Positions 38,669-50,510 of a DNA stretch of 64,000 nt are shown one piece after another. Below the pieces are notes generated by a model. The model did not search any database. It saw nothing but the letters and a program-made list of their open reading frames with translations, and had not been told where the DNA came from. The first letter of the stretch is position 1, and the number at the start of each line of letters is the position of its first letter. A program made the translations under genes and the position numbers. The DNA comes from Pyrinomonadaceae bacterium (GTDB lineage Bacteria > Acidobacteriota > Blastocatellia > Pyrinomonadales > Pyrinomonadaceae), in the NCBI GenBank assembly GCA_019186825.1, contig JABARP010000014.1, forward strand, positions 62,001 to 126,000, read 5' to 3'.

Positions 38669-41503
38669 ATGAAGACAGGAGTTGCAGTATCGATCTTAGC
38701 CGTTCTGTTAGCTCTTCCTCTACTTGGTTTCGCTCAGGAAAAACTGCCCGCAAGCCCGATCAGGACCATCTATATCACCCCAACTTCACACTTTGACTTC
38801 GGCTTTGTCGAACCGCCCGAAGCAGTTCGAGAGCGCGCCGCCAGACACATTGACGAGGTAATTCGCGTTGCTGAATCCGACCCAAACTTTCGCTGGACGA
38901 TCGAAAGCGTCTGGCAGGTCAATGAATGGCTCAAGACGGCGGTCAAACCGAGTTCTGTCCTGCCGAAGGACACCGAGAAGATCGCTCGCCTTATGAAGCT
39001 GATCAAAAGCGGACGCGTGGCGCTTTCGATGTCGTGGGGCAGCATGCACACGGATTTTATGGGCGAAGAGGAGCTGAACCGACTCTTCTACGATTATGCC
39101 CGGCTTGAGCGAACATACGGCATTCATTCGGAATTCGCTCTGATGGATGACGTCCCCGGCCATCCGACGTCGATACCGAGTGTCCTTGCTGGTAGTGGCG
39201 GCAAGTACCTGGTTGTTGGGGCGAACACGTTTATCAACAACGCAACTTCGCTCGCTCCCGGTAACGTCCCGTTCTATTGGCAGTCGCCGGACGGAAGCAA
39301 GGTCTTGACCTGGATCACACAAAGCCCTCGCGGCGGGTACACCGAAGCGATGACGGATTTTTATCTCGACCCGTATTCGCTTGACCCTTACACGGCCAAA
39401 ACGCCGTTCGACATGTTCAATTCGGATCTTGCGGGAAAGCGGGCACCGCTTCAGATCATGGAGATCGGTGTTAAGGCTTTACTGGATCGATACAACAAAG
39501 CGGGCTATGAGCACGACGCCGTGATGGCGATATACGCACACGATTTCGTCGAGCCTCAGAACGTTCGGAATCTGGAAAGAGCAGTTCGGATGTGGAATGC
39601 CGGGCATCGCACCGTTCAGCTCAAGATCGCAACACCTCCGGAATTCCTTAAGTATATTGAAGGAAAATACGGAAGGGACTTGCCGACCTTTCGAGGAGAA
39701 TGGTCGGGGTTATGGAGTGAGGCAAAAACGCAATCGCCGAGGATCTCAGCCCTTGCAAGATATGGCCACGATCATGTGCCCGCGGCTGAGTCACTCTGGA
39801 GTGCGGTCGCGATGACGCGGCGAATACCATTTCCCGTCGGGAATACGGCGGAACTCTACGACCTGATGTTCACATACGATGAGCATAGCGGTGCGGGGAA
39901 TACAGGATGGCCACAGCTTAATAACGCCGCGGCCTTGCGGGAGCAGAACCGCCAATACGTCGACTATATGACGGTCGTGAAGGCCGACGTCGACCGTCTC
40001 CTAGAGACAGGCGTAAAGACACTCGTTCGGCCAACCCGATATGACGCCGTGCAGCCGTCGTCTGAAGGACGTTGGAACGCTATTGTTTATAACGCCCTTT
40101 CGTTTTCGCGTGATGATGTCGTTAGACTTTCCCAACCCCAAAAGAACACGACGATCACGACGATCAGGGATACATCGACGGGAGCAAGCGTGCCATTCGA
40201 CCTTGACGAGAAAGGAAACGCGGTGTTTGTGGCCGGTCAGGTTCCCGCCTTCGGATACAAAAGCTTTGAGGTAGAGACTGAACCCCGTGCTCCTGTCTCT
40301 ACGTTGAAGCCTTCGACGACCGGCGAGGTTAAGAACGGCCGCTTTTCGATCCGGATCAGCAAGACTGGCGTTATCGAGAGCATTTTCGATTCCGTTTCCG
40401 GACGTGAACTGATAAACCCGAAAGGCGAAATGGCGTTCAACGAACTCCTGCGTACCGAGGGCAGCGAGGCGTCCCGCGTTATATACCCCAAAATGCCGAC
40501 GGTTACGGTCAAGGAAGGCAATGTGCTCTCCGAGATCACGATAGCTCGCGACCGATCCGTTTTTCCCGTTACGAAGTTGACAGTCTTCAAAGGTATCGAC
40601 CGCGTCGAGATCCACAACGAACTCGATCCCGCATTAATGCCTTTTGTTGGAGGCGACGGTAATTGGAGCGATTCCTATTACTTCGCGTTCCCGATGAATA
40701 TAGATAAGGAAGGGCTGAAAGTAGTGCGCGGCGGGCAAAAGTGGTTCGATACGCTCCCCGATGACTATCTGCCCGGCGCTCGGCATGACTCCGTAACAAC
40801 ACAACATATCATCGGGTTGACCAATGGTTCTGCGACCGCGCTTATTGCACATCGTCAGGCTTTCTATTGGGTGTTTCCTGGATTTCTAAGCACGAAGATG
40901 CGGGCGGCCGGTGCCCCAAAGGAATTTCCTGCTTTATACACAGGGAAGTTTCCGCTGCCTGAAGCAACTCTTTATTCCCGCGCGATCCGTCATGCCTCTC
41001 AGGCAGATACGAGCGATCTCGGTGTACTGAATATGCCGACCGTCGAACCCGGCCTGCGCGGAAACTATGTTTTCGAATACGCCATTACCGGAGGTGGCAA
41101 ACGTGATGATGTGTCAGCAAGGAGAATGGCGCGGGCGTTTAACGTTCCGCTGACAGCCGAATACGTGCAGTCCGCGCCATTGCGTCCGATGGCAGGCTTC
41201 TTTGCGGTCGATCAGCCAAACGTCGAGATCGTTGCAGTAAAACCGGCTACCAACAACGTGGTACGCGGTGACGTCAGTGCTTCACCACTCGACCCACCGG
41301 GCAACAAGGCCTTCATCCTCCGACTGCAGGAATTCGCCGGGAAAACTGTAAAGGTTGCTGTAAAGTTGCCCGTAAGGGTCCGTTCCGCTGCATTGCTAAA
41401 CTTGACCGAGCAAAAAGTTCTAGGCTCGCTACCCAGTCTTGATCCGCTGACCATTAACCTTAAACCGTACGAAACAGCAACGATACGAATTGAGATCGAA
41501 TAG
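38669..41503 (+). CDS. Secreted GH38-like alpha-mannosidase family enzyme
   Basis: A 944-residue protein with a signal peptide (cleaved near GFAQE). Residues 30-330 resemble the GH38 catalytic domain: ITPTSHFDFGFVEPPEAV supplies the metal His-x-Asp, and LMDDVPGHPTSIPSVL supplies a candidate nucleophile Asp. The middle and C-terminal beta-sandwich regions (from about residue 440) fit the GH38 mannosidase layout. The metal motif differs from the usual HTHxDPGW, so it is a distant branch and the sugar may not be mannose. It would act in the periplasm or outside the cell. Confidence 0.72.
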   Translation: MKTGVAVSILAVLLALPLLGFAQEKLPASPIRTIYITPTSHFDFGFVEPPEAVRERAARHIDEVIRVAESDPNFRWTIESVWQVNEWLKTAVKPSSVLPKDTEKIARLMKLIKSGRVALSMSWGSMHTDFMGEEELNRLFYDYARLERTYGIHSEFALMDDVPGHPTSIPSVLAGSGGKYLVVGANTFINNATSLAPGNVPFYWQSPDGSKVLTWITQSPRGGYTEAMTDFYLDPYSLDPYTAKTPFDMFNSDLAGKRAPLQIMEIGVKALLDRYNKAGYEHDAVMAIYAHDFVEPQNVRNLERAVRMWNAGHRTVQLKIATPPEFLKYIEGKYGRDLPTFRGEWSGLWSEAKTQSPRISALARYGHDHVPAAESLWSAVAMTRRIPFPVGNTAELYDLMFTYDEHSGAGNTGWPQLNNAAALREQNRQYVDYMTVVKADVDRLLETGVKTLVRPTRYDAVQPSSEGRWNAIVYNALSFSRDDVVRLSQPQKNTTITTIRDTSTGASVPFDLDEKGNAVFVAGQVPAFGYKSFEVETEPRAPVSTLKPSTTGEVKNGRFSIRISKTGVIESIFDSVSGRELINPKGEMAFNELLRTEGSEASRVIYPKMPTVTVKEGNVLSEITIARDRSVFPVTKLTVFKGIDRVEIHNELDPALMPFVGGDGNWSDSYYFAFPMNIDKEGLKVVRGGQKWFDTLPDDYLPGARHDSVTTQHIIGLTNGSATALIAHRQAFYWVFPGFLSTKMRAAGAPKEFPALYTGKFPLPEATLYSRAIRHASQADTSDLGVLNMPTVEPGLRGNYVFEYAITGGGKRDDVSARRMARAFNVPLTAEYVQSAPLRPMAGFFAVDQPNVEIVAVKPATNNVVRGDVSASPLDPPGNKAFILRLQEFAGKTVKVAVKLPVRVRSAALLNLTEQKVLGSLPSLDPLTINLKPYETATIRIEIE

Positions 41504-41535
41504 CGATCGGACGATGGCGCTTCTTTGAATTGATT

Positions 41536-43758
41536 ATGAGTAAACTTGAACGAAGGGATTTTCTAAAAGCCGCATCAGCAAGCCTTGCATTGCCGGCGCT
41601 CTTAAAGAACGACGTCTTTGCCGCGAAACCGGAACCGTCGATGGCTTCAGCCTCTCCTCTCCCGGATATTCCAAACTGCTCGTCGATGCAGAGCGTCGTG
41701 ATGACGCACCGTTTCGGCGATCACTTCAATCCGCCGGGACTTACGAATCAGTGGGGCTGTGCACAGGCGGCAATGGACGTTGCAGCCGTTCGCAGTATTG
41801 CGTTTCCGCCATTCGCGCAAGGCGAGATGAACGTCGCCCCGCTGGGTGCAGGCGGCGAATTGCTGACAGGCGTCCTTTACGTGGACGGCGAATATTTTGC
41901 GGCGACAAAGACGCCGATCGAGTTCGTCTGGCGGCCGGACCGTATCGAGCGCCGATCTTTGTACAAGGGCCTTGAGCTTTCCAGCGTTACCGTCGTCCCT
42001 TTTCGTTCGATGACAACTGCCGTTAAGCTGTCGGTCACAAATAAGGGAAGGCAACGACGAAAAACTGAGATCAAGCTGGCAGTGAACGGCGGCGCAACCA
42101 AGAGCGTTACACCGTGGAACGCGGCTTATTCTCCAGGTGAATATGACAACGACCGAGTCATAGATAGCGAGCGAAACGCGATCCTTTGCAAGTCAAAACG
42201 CACGGAAGCGTTCGTTCTGCAGGGCTCATCGCCGAAACCTGCTCAACTTCTCCCCGCTTGGTTGGTCTATGAATTCGATCTTGCGCCGGGCGAATCGCGA
42301 TCCGTCACGTTCGTGAACTCGATGGGAGCGACTGCAGATGAAGCTCGTCGCGGTTACGACGCCGTTGTGAACCGCTTTGACGAGGTCGCGAAAGCAACCG
42401 AGGACGAATGGAACGCCCAGTTTGTTGCGGCCTTTACGCCGGGGAACAAGATCTTTTCGGGACACCTTCCCACACTCATCACTGCCGACGAAGATGTTAA
42501 GCGGCTTTATCATTCGGCCGCAATGAGTGCGCTATTCTTTCGACGCACAACCCCCCATTCAGTTTATGGGACGACCTACGTAACGCTCGCCCCGAGATAT
42601 TGGGAGACAACAACCTTCCTTTGGGACATTTCCTTGAGCGCGATGCTGCTCGCGATGCTCGATCCGGAAGTGCTTAGGCGAATGATCGAGACCTGGATGA
42701 AGCTCGATGTTTACAAGCACTTTGGGACCGAGTTCCTGACCGGTGCGGGTGTCGGCCCATGGTATTCCGTAAACGACTATGCAATGTCCCGAATGGCGAA
42801 GGAATACCTTCGCTGGACAGGCGATCAAGCTTGGCTTGACAAGAAAGTCGGCGGCGTTAAGGTCTTCGACCGGCTGATCCAATATGCAGAGCATTGGCGC
42901 GCACTCAATACAAATGGCCACGGGCTTGCAGATTACGGCGGCGTTACCAATCTCTTAGAAGCGGTATCAAGCTATGTTCACGAAGTTGCTGGGCTGAATG
43001 CCGCAAATGTCTATAATCTTCAATTCGCTGCCGAACTACTGGAGCATAAAGGGCAGCGAGATAAAGCTTCGTCCTTCCGAAAGGAAGCGGCCGACCTCGC
43101 ACGCCGCGTCAACGAGCTTTACGTAGATGGCAAAGGTATCTGGAAATGCCGCCTCCCCGATGGCTCATATAACGAGGTGCATCATTGTTACGATTTTGGT
43201 GTAACGCTAATGACCATTGGCGACACGATGCCGGCAAAGCAGAAGAAGGAGATGGTGGCATTCTTCCAACGGGAGCTTCAAACACCGACATGGATGCGCG
43301 CACTCTCAACACGCGATCTTGATGTGACATTCAGCATTCGCCCTGACCATCAGTGGACGGGAGCATATTGTGCGTGGCCGGCCCTCGCATTGAGCGGACT
43401 CTTTGCGGCGGGTGAGCATGCGGTAGCGCGCGAATGGATCAAAGGCCTCGCGAAGTCTGCCCAACAGGGCCCGATCGCCCAAGCCCATTTTGTTGAAGAT
43501 TTTGTCGCTGCGGAGTCGAATGGCGGTGCGATCAAAGCACCATCCGATCCGCCGTTCATCAATGACTGGGCGTGCGTATCTGGCTGTAATTATCTCGAGC
43601 CTGTGATCGACTCGATCTTCGGCGTGAACGCGGGATTGTTTGGCGAGATCAAGGCGAAGCCGAATTTCACCGGGTTTGACCAACATGCCGAGCTCCGCAA
43701 TATTCACTATCAGGGCCGCAATCACATCGCAACGAAAGAAGGGGTCAAACCGGCGTAA
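41536..43758 (+). CDS. Exported (alpha/alpha)6 glycosidase-like protein
   Basis: The ATG at 41536 gives 740 residues. The N-terminus carries a twin-arginine signal (LERRDFLKAASASLALPAL). Residues about 50-290 look like a beta-sandwich, and the C-terminal 400 residues like an (alpha/alpha)6 toroid of GH15/63/78 type. Supporting patterns are YWETTTFLWDISLSAMLLA, TGAGVGPWYSVNDYA and DHQWTGAYCAWPALALSGL. Acidic residues in FLWD and DHQW are possible catalytic positions. The exact family and substrate cannot be fixed. It acts outside the cytosol in the glycan locus. Confidence 0.68.
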   Translation: MSKLERRDFLKAASASLALPALLKNDVFAAKPEPSMASASPLPDIPNCSSMQSVVMTHRFGDHFNPPGLTNQWGCAQAAMDVAAVRSIAFPPFAQGEMNVAPLGAGGELLTGVLYVDGEYFAATKTPIEFVWRPDRIERRSLYKGLELSSVTVVPFRSMTTAVKLSVTNKGRQRRKTEIKLAVNGGATKSVTPWNAAYSPGEYDNDRVIDSERNAILCKSKRTEAFVLQGSSPKPAQLLPAWLVYEFDLAPGESRSVTFVNSMGATADEARRGYDAVVNRFDEVAKATEDEWNAQFVAAFTPGNKIFSGHLPTLITADEDVKRLYHSAAMSALFFRRTTPHSVYGTTYVTLAPRYWETTTFLWDISLSAMLLAMLDPEVLRRMIETWMKLDVYKHFGTEFLTGAGVGPWYSVNDYAMSRMAKEYLRWTGDQAWLDKKVGGVKVFDRLIQYAEHWRALNTNGHGLADYGGVTNLLEAVSSYVHEVAGLNAANVYNLQFAAELLEHKGQRDKASSFRKEAADLARRVNELYVDGKGIWKCRLPDGSYNEVHHCYDFGVTLMTIGDTMPAKQKKEMVAFFQRELQTPTWMRALSTRDLDVTFSIRPDHQWTGAYCAWPALALSGLFAAGEHAVAREWIKGLAKSAQQGPIAQAHFVEDFVAAESNGGAIKAPSDPPFINDWACVSGCNYLEPVIDSIFGVNAGLFGEIKAKPNFTGFDQHAELRNIHYQGRNHIATKEGVKPA

Positions 43759-43782
43759 AATAGACTGGTCGAGGAACGCAGA

Positions 43783-44697
43783 ATGAAGAAAAGTTCGCTT
43801 ATCGGGGTTTTCGCAAAGCACATATATCTGCTGGCGTTTGTGCTTACCCTATCTATCGCCACTTTAGCCCAGGAGACTACGCCGACGCTCCTGCAGATCG
43901 GCGACCGATATTGGATGCAGCCGGACGTCGTTTACGCGACAGCAAACAACACGCAGCTAAAGCTCGACATCTGGTATCCGCGCGACAATCCGGAACCGAC
44001 GCCGACCGTCGTCTTTATTCACGGTGGCGGATGGGTGTTTGGCACGAAGGAGGGAGCCGTCTATCAACTGCTTCCGTACCTTGAACGTGGCTGGCGAGCC
44101 GTGAATGTCGAGTACCGGATGGCAGGGAATTCGCTCGCACCGGCAGCCGTTGAGGATGTCCGCTGTGCGGTGCGTTGGGTCTTCCGCAATGCAAAGCAAT
44201 GGAAGTTCGACACGTCAAAGATCGTTCTTACCGGACAATCCGCCGGCGGCCACCTTTCGCTCATTGCCGGAATGCTGCCAAAAGGCACACCGATCGATAA
44301 TCAATGCTATGGCGACGAAGATCTTAAAGTCGCGGCCATTGTGAATTGGTACGGCATCACAGACGTAAACGACCTTCTCCAGGGCCCGAATCTTAAGAAC
44401 TATGCAGTGATGTGGATGGGGAGCCAGGCAAATGCCGAGAAAATCGCCCATCAAGTTTCGCCGCTTACATACGTCCGAAGCGATCTGCCGCCTATCATTA
44501 CGATCCATGGCAACAAGGACAGTGTTGTCCCCTATTCGCAGGCAACCCGCCTCAACGACGCTCTCGATAAGGCACACGCTCCGAACAAGCTCGTAACGAT
44601 AAAAGGCGGCGACCACGGAATGTTCACGCAGGAACAGTATAAGATGTCATATTCAGAGATCTGGGCATTCTTGCGGGAGCATAAGGTCATTAACTAG
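43783..44697 (+). CDS. Secreted alpha/beta-hydrolase (esterase/BD-FAE-like)
   Basis: A 304-residue protein with a signal peptide ending at TLAQE. It has the oxyanion motif [10 protein letters not shown], the nucleophile elbow [11 protein letters not shown], the catalytic Asp in [10 protein letters not shown] and the catalytic His in GGDHGMF. This set is typical of carbohydrate esterases that remove acetyl or feruloyl groups, and of hormone-sensitive-lipase-type enzymes. It lies between a glycosidase and a sugar-acid dehydratase, which supports de-esterification of the glycan. A lactonase role is a less likely alternative. Confidence 0.85.
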   Translation: MKKSSLIGVFAKHIYLLAFVLTLSIATLAQETTPTLLQIGDRYWMQPDVVYATANNTQLKLDIWYPRDNPEPTPTVVFIHGGGWVFGTKEGAVYQLLPYLERGWRAVNVEYRMAGNSLAPAAVEDVRCAVRWVFRNAKQWKFDTSKIVLTGQSAGGHLSLIAGMLPKGTPIDNQCYGDEDLKVAAIVNWYGITDVNDLLQGPNLKNYAVMWMGSQANAEKIAHQVSPLTYVRSDLPPIITIHGNKDSVVPYSQATRLNDALDKAHAPNKLVTIKGGDHGMFTQEQYKMSYSEIWAFLREHKVIN

Positions 44698-44708
44698 AGC
44701 TTGCTAAC

Positions 44709-45968
44709 ATGAAGATCACAGATATCAAGGCCACCACCGTTACTGTCCCGCTTGAGGCTCCGCTGCGTCACGCCGCGGGTTGCCATTGGGGAAGATTCGT
44801 TCGGACGATCGTCGAGGTCGAAACAGACGAGGGGATCACGGGGCTAGGCGAAATGGGCGGCGGTGGCGAATCCGCCGAAGCTGCATTTGTGGCAATGAAG
44901 AGCTATCTGGTTGGCCACGATCCGGCGAACCTGGAGGAGATGCGTTTCAAGATCGCGAATCCGACCGCTTCGCTCTACAACAATCGTACTCAGATACTTG
45001 CTGCGCTTGAATTCGCATGTCTCGACATTCTCGGCAAGAAATGGAACGTTCCGGTCTATGACATCCTTGGCGGAAAGCTGCAGTCTGAGGTACCGTTCGC
45101 CTCGTACTTGTTCTTTCGCTATCCCGATCCACGTACCGGAACGGGTGAGGTCAGAACGATCGACCAACTCATCGAACACGCTAACGAGCTAAAGCAGAAG
45201 TACGGCTTTACGTCGCACAAGCTAAAAGGTGGTGTTTTTGCGCCCGAATACGAATTGCAGTGCTACCGAGCCCTTGCTGCTGAACTTGGTACCGATGCCC
45301 AAAGCGGCGACAGCTTTCGCTTTGACCCGAACGCTTCGTGGTCAACTGAGCAGGCGATCTGGTTCGGCCAACAGATCGAGGACATTCGGAATGACTATTT
45401 CGAAGATCCGGTCTTCGGCCTGCACGCAATGCGTCGGACCCGCGAAAAGGTGCGCATGCCGCTTGCGACGAACACCGTCGTCGTCAACTTTGAACAGCTG
45501 GCGGCGAATGTTCTCGACACTGCCATCGACGTTATCCTGCTTGATACGACGTTCTGGGGCGGCATTCGTCCCTGCGTAAAAGCTGCAGGTGTTTGCGAGA
45601 CGTTTCAACTAGGCGTCGCCGTCCATTCCTCCGGCGAACTCGGGATCCAACTTGCGACGATGCTGCATCTTGGCGCTGTCATTCCGAATCTTACATTCGC
45701 TGCAGACGCCCATTATCATCACTTGACAGATGACGTGATAGTTGGCGGCAAATTCGAGTACAAGAATGGCCGTATCGCCGTGCCGAAGGGGCCGGGCCTT
45801 GGCATAACGCTTGACCGTGAGAAGCTCGCCGAGTACTCCGAGCTATACAAACGCCTTGGCGGCTATCCGTACGACAAGGATCCCCTGCGTCCGGACTGGA
45901 CACCGGTCGTCCCGAATACACGTTGGGCTGATCCAAATGACGTCCGCCGCCCGGATATTCCATTTTAA
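44709..45968 (+). CDS. Enolase-superfamily sugar-acid dehydratase (glucarate-dehydratase-like)
   Basis: A 419-residue member of the mandelate racemase/enolase superfamily. It has the catalytic K-x-K in SHKLKGG, metal ligands in FDPNASWS and YFEDP, the third metal region in ATNTVVVNF, and the C-terminal His in [10 protein letters not shown]. The set resembles glucarate/galactarate-type dehydratases. It would remove water from an aldonic or aldaric acid to give a 2-keto-3-deoxy acid. That product could feed the SDR/FAH pair downstream or KdgK/Eda. The gene is 11 bases after the esterase and 7 before the next gene. Confidence 0.87.
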   Translation: MKITDIKATTVTVPLEAPLRHAAGCHWGRFVRTIVEVETDEGITGLGEMGGGGESAEAAFVAMKSYLVGHDPANLEEMRFKIANPTASLYNNRTQILAALEFACLDILGKKWNVPVYDILGGKLQSEVPFASYLFFRYPDPRTGTGEVRTIDQLIEHANELKQKYGFTSHKLKGGVFAPEYELQCYRALAAELGTDAQSGDSFRFDPNASWSTEQAIWFGQQIEDIRNDYFEDPVFGLHAMRRTREKVRMPLATNTVVVNFEQLAANVLDTAIDVILLDTTFWGGIRPCVKAAGVCETFQLGVAVHSSGELGIQLATMLHLGAVIPNLTFAADAHYHHLTDDVIVGGKFEYKNGRIAVPKGPGLGITLDREKLAEYSELYKRLGGYPYDKDPLRPDWTPVVPNTRWADPNDVRRPDIPF

Positions 45969-45975
45969 TTCTGTT

Positions 45976-47301
45976 ATGAATATGCCGTTCCGCACTACTT
46001 TGCTGGTTATCATCGCGGTTGCGCTTCTTTCATCCGCGGTGCTGCCACAGTGCGACATCACGCCGGGAAAAGGTGAGCGAGCCAAGGAGTGGGACGAATT
46101 CTTTTCGCGCAATGGCCCGGGCTGGACCGGCGGTGATACGACGGTCTCTATCGAGCTTCCGAACGGCGATTCAGCATTCTTCTTCTCGGATTCATTCATC
46201 GCTGAAGATCCCGCAATGCCGGGCGATGGCACCGTGTTTACGAACAGTAATGGCCTCCGTATGCGAAAGCCGAATTGCCTTCCGCCGTTTTGCGGCCCTA
46301 AGCCGGAGGTCATCCATTATGTGTACAACAGCGTCGTCGTCCGATCAAAGGATGGGAAAACGGTGCGGACCCTTACCGGGCCAAAGGACAAAAACGGCTA
46401 TTCAACGTCATATTTTAAGCCCAAAAGCACAAACCCGAACCATATGTACTGGCTTGGCGATCCGATAGTTGTTGAAGTTGGTGGAAAGAAAAAGATCTGG
46501 ATGTTCCTGAACGAATGGGATGTTGCAAGGCCTTTCGACAAAACTTTCTGGATCAAGTATCGGTCACAGGCGATCGCACAGCTGGATGCCGATACGCTCG
46601 CCATCGAAAAGATCGTCGACCTGAGGAACAAGACGGACGAGTCGATTTGGGGTATCTCGCTTTGGGTGAATCAGAACAATGAGCTCTTTATCTACGGAAT
46701 GCGAAACGAAGGAAGGATCGAGGGGGTACAGAGATCGTCGCTCGATGCTGCCAATAAATATAAAAAGCTCTACTTGGCAAAAGTCGATGCCTCGCGAGGC
46801 TTAGAATTCGCTGCAGATCTGAAGAATTGGAAAGCTTGGAACGGCAAACAATTCTCAAAGGACCTCAACGGTCGGCGGTCGCTGATCCCGGCAAAAGATA
46901 GCGTTAGCGATGAGCTAAGTATCCGCCACCTCAACATAAACGGCCGGCCGACATTCGTTATGGTCACGTTCGATACATCCGTTGGCTATGCCGATTGGAA
47001 AGACCTTTACCTATATTCCGCTTGCGAGCCGCAGGGGCCATTTAATACGAAGCATTTTGTCTATCGCACACCTACGGCGGGCCAGCGAAAGCTTCCCGGA
47101 ATGACGGAGTCTCAATCACTACAGACCGGAATGAGCGTCTATAATCCGCATATGCACCCGCAGTTCACAAGTGACGGAAAGCTCCTCATCTCGTACAACA
47201 GCAACCTTCCATTCGGCGCAAAACCGGGCGATTCGATCTACGCGGACTTCTATCGACCCCGGTTCGTATGGGTGCCGATCGCGGGTTTGAATGCAAATTG
47301 A
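45976..47301 (+). CDS. Secreted DUF4185/DUF5005-like protein (putative glycoside hydrolase)
   Basis: The ATG at 45976 gives 441 residues with a signal peptide (PFRTTLLVIIAVALLSSAV). The longer upstream frame is a shadow of the dehydratase gene. The body shows repeating beta-strand blocks with GDTTVSIELPNGDSAFFFSDSF, MYWLGDPIVVEVGGKKKIWMF and NPHMHPQFTSDGKLLISYNSN, as in five-bladed propeller proteins of the DUF4185/DUF5005 groups, some of which are glycosidases. Catalytic residues cannot be named here. Its place in the locus supports a glycan-degrading role. Confidence 0.62.
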   Translation: MNMPFRTTLLVIIAVALLSSAVLPQCDITPGKGERAKEWDEFFSRNGPGWTGGDTTVSIELPNGDSAFFFSDSFIAEDPAMPGDGTVFTNSNGLRMRKPNCLPPFCGPKPEVIHYVYNSVVVRSKDGKTVRTLTGPKDKNGYSTSYFKPKSTNPNHMYWLGDPIVVEVGGKKKIWMFLNEWDVARPFDKTFWIKYRSQAIAQLDADTLAIEKIVDLRNKTDESIWGISLWVNQNNELFIYGMRNEGRIEGVQRSSLDAANKYKKLYLAKVDASRGLEFAADLKNWKAWNGKQFSKDLNGRRSLIPAKDSVSDELSIRHLNINGRPTFVMVTFDTSVGYADWKDLYLYSACEPQGPFNTKHFVYRTPTAGQRKLPGMTESQSLQTGMSVYNPHMHPQFTSDGKLLISYNSNLPFGAKPGDSIYADFYRPRFVWVPIAGLNAN

Positions 47302-47328
47302 TCGGCTAAGAACAGCATTCCGCTAAAT

Positions 47329-48216
47329 ATGAAACTTGTCGTATTCACAAAAAGGTCGTCGGACGAGCGCCAGATTTGTTACCGTATCGGGGTACGCCTC
47401 GATGACGACCGTTTCGCAGACTTGACACCGAAATTCCTCGCAAATGGACTATCACACACAGACCTTCTTAAATGTTTCGACCTGGAGCGTGATTTTCTTA
47501 CGCCGGCCTCCTATGCGATTCAGAGCGGTGCCGTTGATATCTTGGAGCGCGAAGAGGTACGACTTGAGTCACCTGTTCCGAAGCCGGGAAAGATCGTTTG
47601 CGTTGGCTTGAATTATCGAGACCACGCCGAAGAAAGCGGTATGGCGATTCCGACCTCGCCCATTATTTTTTCGAAGTTTTCGACCGCAGTTATAGGTCCG
47701 GACACCGCTATCGAACTTCCTGCCGACAGCTCGGAAGTTGATTATGAGGCGGAGCTCGCGGTTGTGATCGGACGACGTGCAAGAATGGTCGCGGCGGGCG
47801 ATGCAATGAACTATGTCTTCGGATATACGAATTTTAACGACGTCTCCGCCCGCGACCTGCAGTTCGCTGACGGGCAGTGGCAGCGTGGAAAATCGTGCGA
47901 TACTTTTGCACCGATGGGCGAATTCATCGCAACTTGCGACGAGATCGCAGACCCACACGGTCTTCGGATCGGTTTTCGGCTGAATGGCGAGACACTTCAG
48001 GATTCGAGCACGGGACAGATGATCTTCCGAATTCCTGAGTTGATCGAGTTCATCTCGCGCACCATTACTCTGGAGCCAGGAGATATCATCGCCACCGGCA
48101 CTCCGCCCGGTGTCGGATTCGCGCGAACACCGAAGGTCTTTTTAAAGGACGGTGACGTTGCCGAGGTTGAGATAGAAGGACTGGGCGTACTTAGAAATCC
48201 GATAGTCCAATTGTAG
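47329..48216 (+). CDS. Fumarylacetoacetate hydrolase-family protein (diketo-deoxy-sugar-acid hydrolase-like)
   Basis: A 295-residue FAH-fold protein. It has GLNYRDHAEESG, the metal-binding acidic set in EVDYEAELAVVIG, GYTNFNDVSARDLQ, and the C-terminal GDIIATGTPPGVGFAR. Close relatives include 2,4-diketo-3-deoxy-L-fuconate/L-rhamnonate hydrolases, which release pyruvate plus lactate. The neighbours (a dehydratase upstream, an SDR 7 bases downstream) match that non-phosphorylated pathway. The substrate sugar is inferred, not proven. Confidence 0.85.
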   Translation: MKLVVFTKRSSDERQICYRIGVRLDDDRFADLTPKFLANGLSHTDLLKCFDLERDFLTPASYAIQSGAVDILEREEVRLESPVPKPGKIVCVGLNYRDHAEESGMAIPTSPIIFSKFSTAVIGPDTAIELPADSSEVDYEAELAVVIGRRARMVAAGDAMNYVFGYTNFNDVSARDLQFADGQWQRGKSCDTFAPMGEFIATCDEIADPHGLRIGFRLNGETLQDSSTGQMIFRIPELIEFISRTITLEPGDIIATGTPPGVGFARTPKVFLKDGDVAEVEIEGLGVLRNPIVQL

Positions 48217-48223
48217 ATGCGTT

Positions 48224-48988
48224 ATGTTCGATCTTACGGGGAAAACCGCGTTGGTAACGGGAGCCGCCTCCGGCATCGGCGAGGCGATCGCTGATGTTCT
48301 CGCAAATGCCGGAGCCTTCGTATATCTCACAGATATCGATACTGCCGCGGGAGAGGCGACTGCTGCTCGTCTTTCAGCGGCGAACCTAAAGGTAAAGTTC
48401 TTGGCGTTGAATGTCGCTGACGAAGCAGCGTGCAAAGAATCCGGCAAGACAGTCCTTGAGCAGAGCGGGGGCCTCGATATCCTCGTAAATAACGCGGGGA
48501 TTGGCCATGTCGGAACAATACTGCAGACGGAGGTTGATGATCTTGATCGTCTTTACTCAGTGAATGTCCGCGGAGTATTCAACCTTACGAAGGCATTCCT
48601 TCCAGGAATGATCGATCGAAGCAGCGGCGTTGTGATCAACGTGGCGTCGATCGGAGGCGTTGTTGCCATTGCCGACCGACTCGCCTACTGCACGACGAAG
48701 TTTGCGGTGGTCGGCTTTACGAAGTGCCTCGCTCTCGACCATGCAAAAGACGGCATTCGGGCGGTCGCAGTCTGCCCGGGGCGAGTTGAAACGCCATTCG
48801 TCAAGAAGCGCATCGCCGAATACCCCGATCCCGAAAAGGCGTACAAAGAGATGTCAGCAACACAAGCTCTCGGGAGAATGGCGACGCCGCAAGAAATTGC
48901 CGCCTCCGTGCTTTATCTCGCATCGGATGAAGCTTCTTTCGTGACCGGGACCGCATTTGAGATCGACGGCGGCTTCAGCGGCATCTGA
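48224..48988 (+). CDS. Short-chain dehydrogenase (2-keto-3-deoxy-sugar-acid dehydrogenase-like)
   Basis: A 254-residue classical SDR. It has TGAASGIG, Asp37 in YLTDIDTAAG suggesting NAD preference, NNAG, the catalytic Ser in NVASIGG, YCTTK, and the C-terminal FVTGTAFEIDGGFSGI. In L-fucose/L-rhamnose type pathways an SDR oxidises the 4-hydroxyl of the 2-keto-3-deoxy acid before the FAH-type hydrolase acts. Its place directly after the FAH gene fits that step. It ends convergently with the phenol-lyase gene. Confidence 0.88.
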   Translation: MFDLTGKTALVTGAASGIGEAIADVLANAGAFVYLTDIDTAAGEATAARLSAANLKVKFLALNVADEAACKESGKTVLEQSGGLDILVNNAGIGHVGTILQTEVDDLDRLYSVNVRGVFNLTKAFLPGMIDRSSGVVINVASIGGVVAIADRLAYCTTKFAVVGFTKCLALDHAKDGIRAVAVCPGRVETPFVKKRIAEYPDPEKAYKEMSATQALGRMATPQEIAASVLYLASDEASFVTGTAFEIDGGFSGI

Positions 48989-49014
48989 CCAATGTTAAAG
49001 CCGCGTTGCGACCG

Positions 49015-50439
<1,425 letters not shown>

Positions 50440-50510
50440 TTAAGTAAGATATGTGCGTTCGCAACGTATAGAGCTACCTAATGAGCTTTGCGTCACAGCT
50501 CGCGGAGAAA

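Noticed and set aside
45811..45975. Upstream extension of the DUF4185-like gene
   Set aside because: It overlaps the dehydratase gene in another frame. A clean signal peptide begins at the ATG at 45976.
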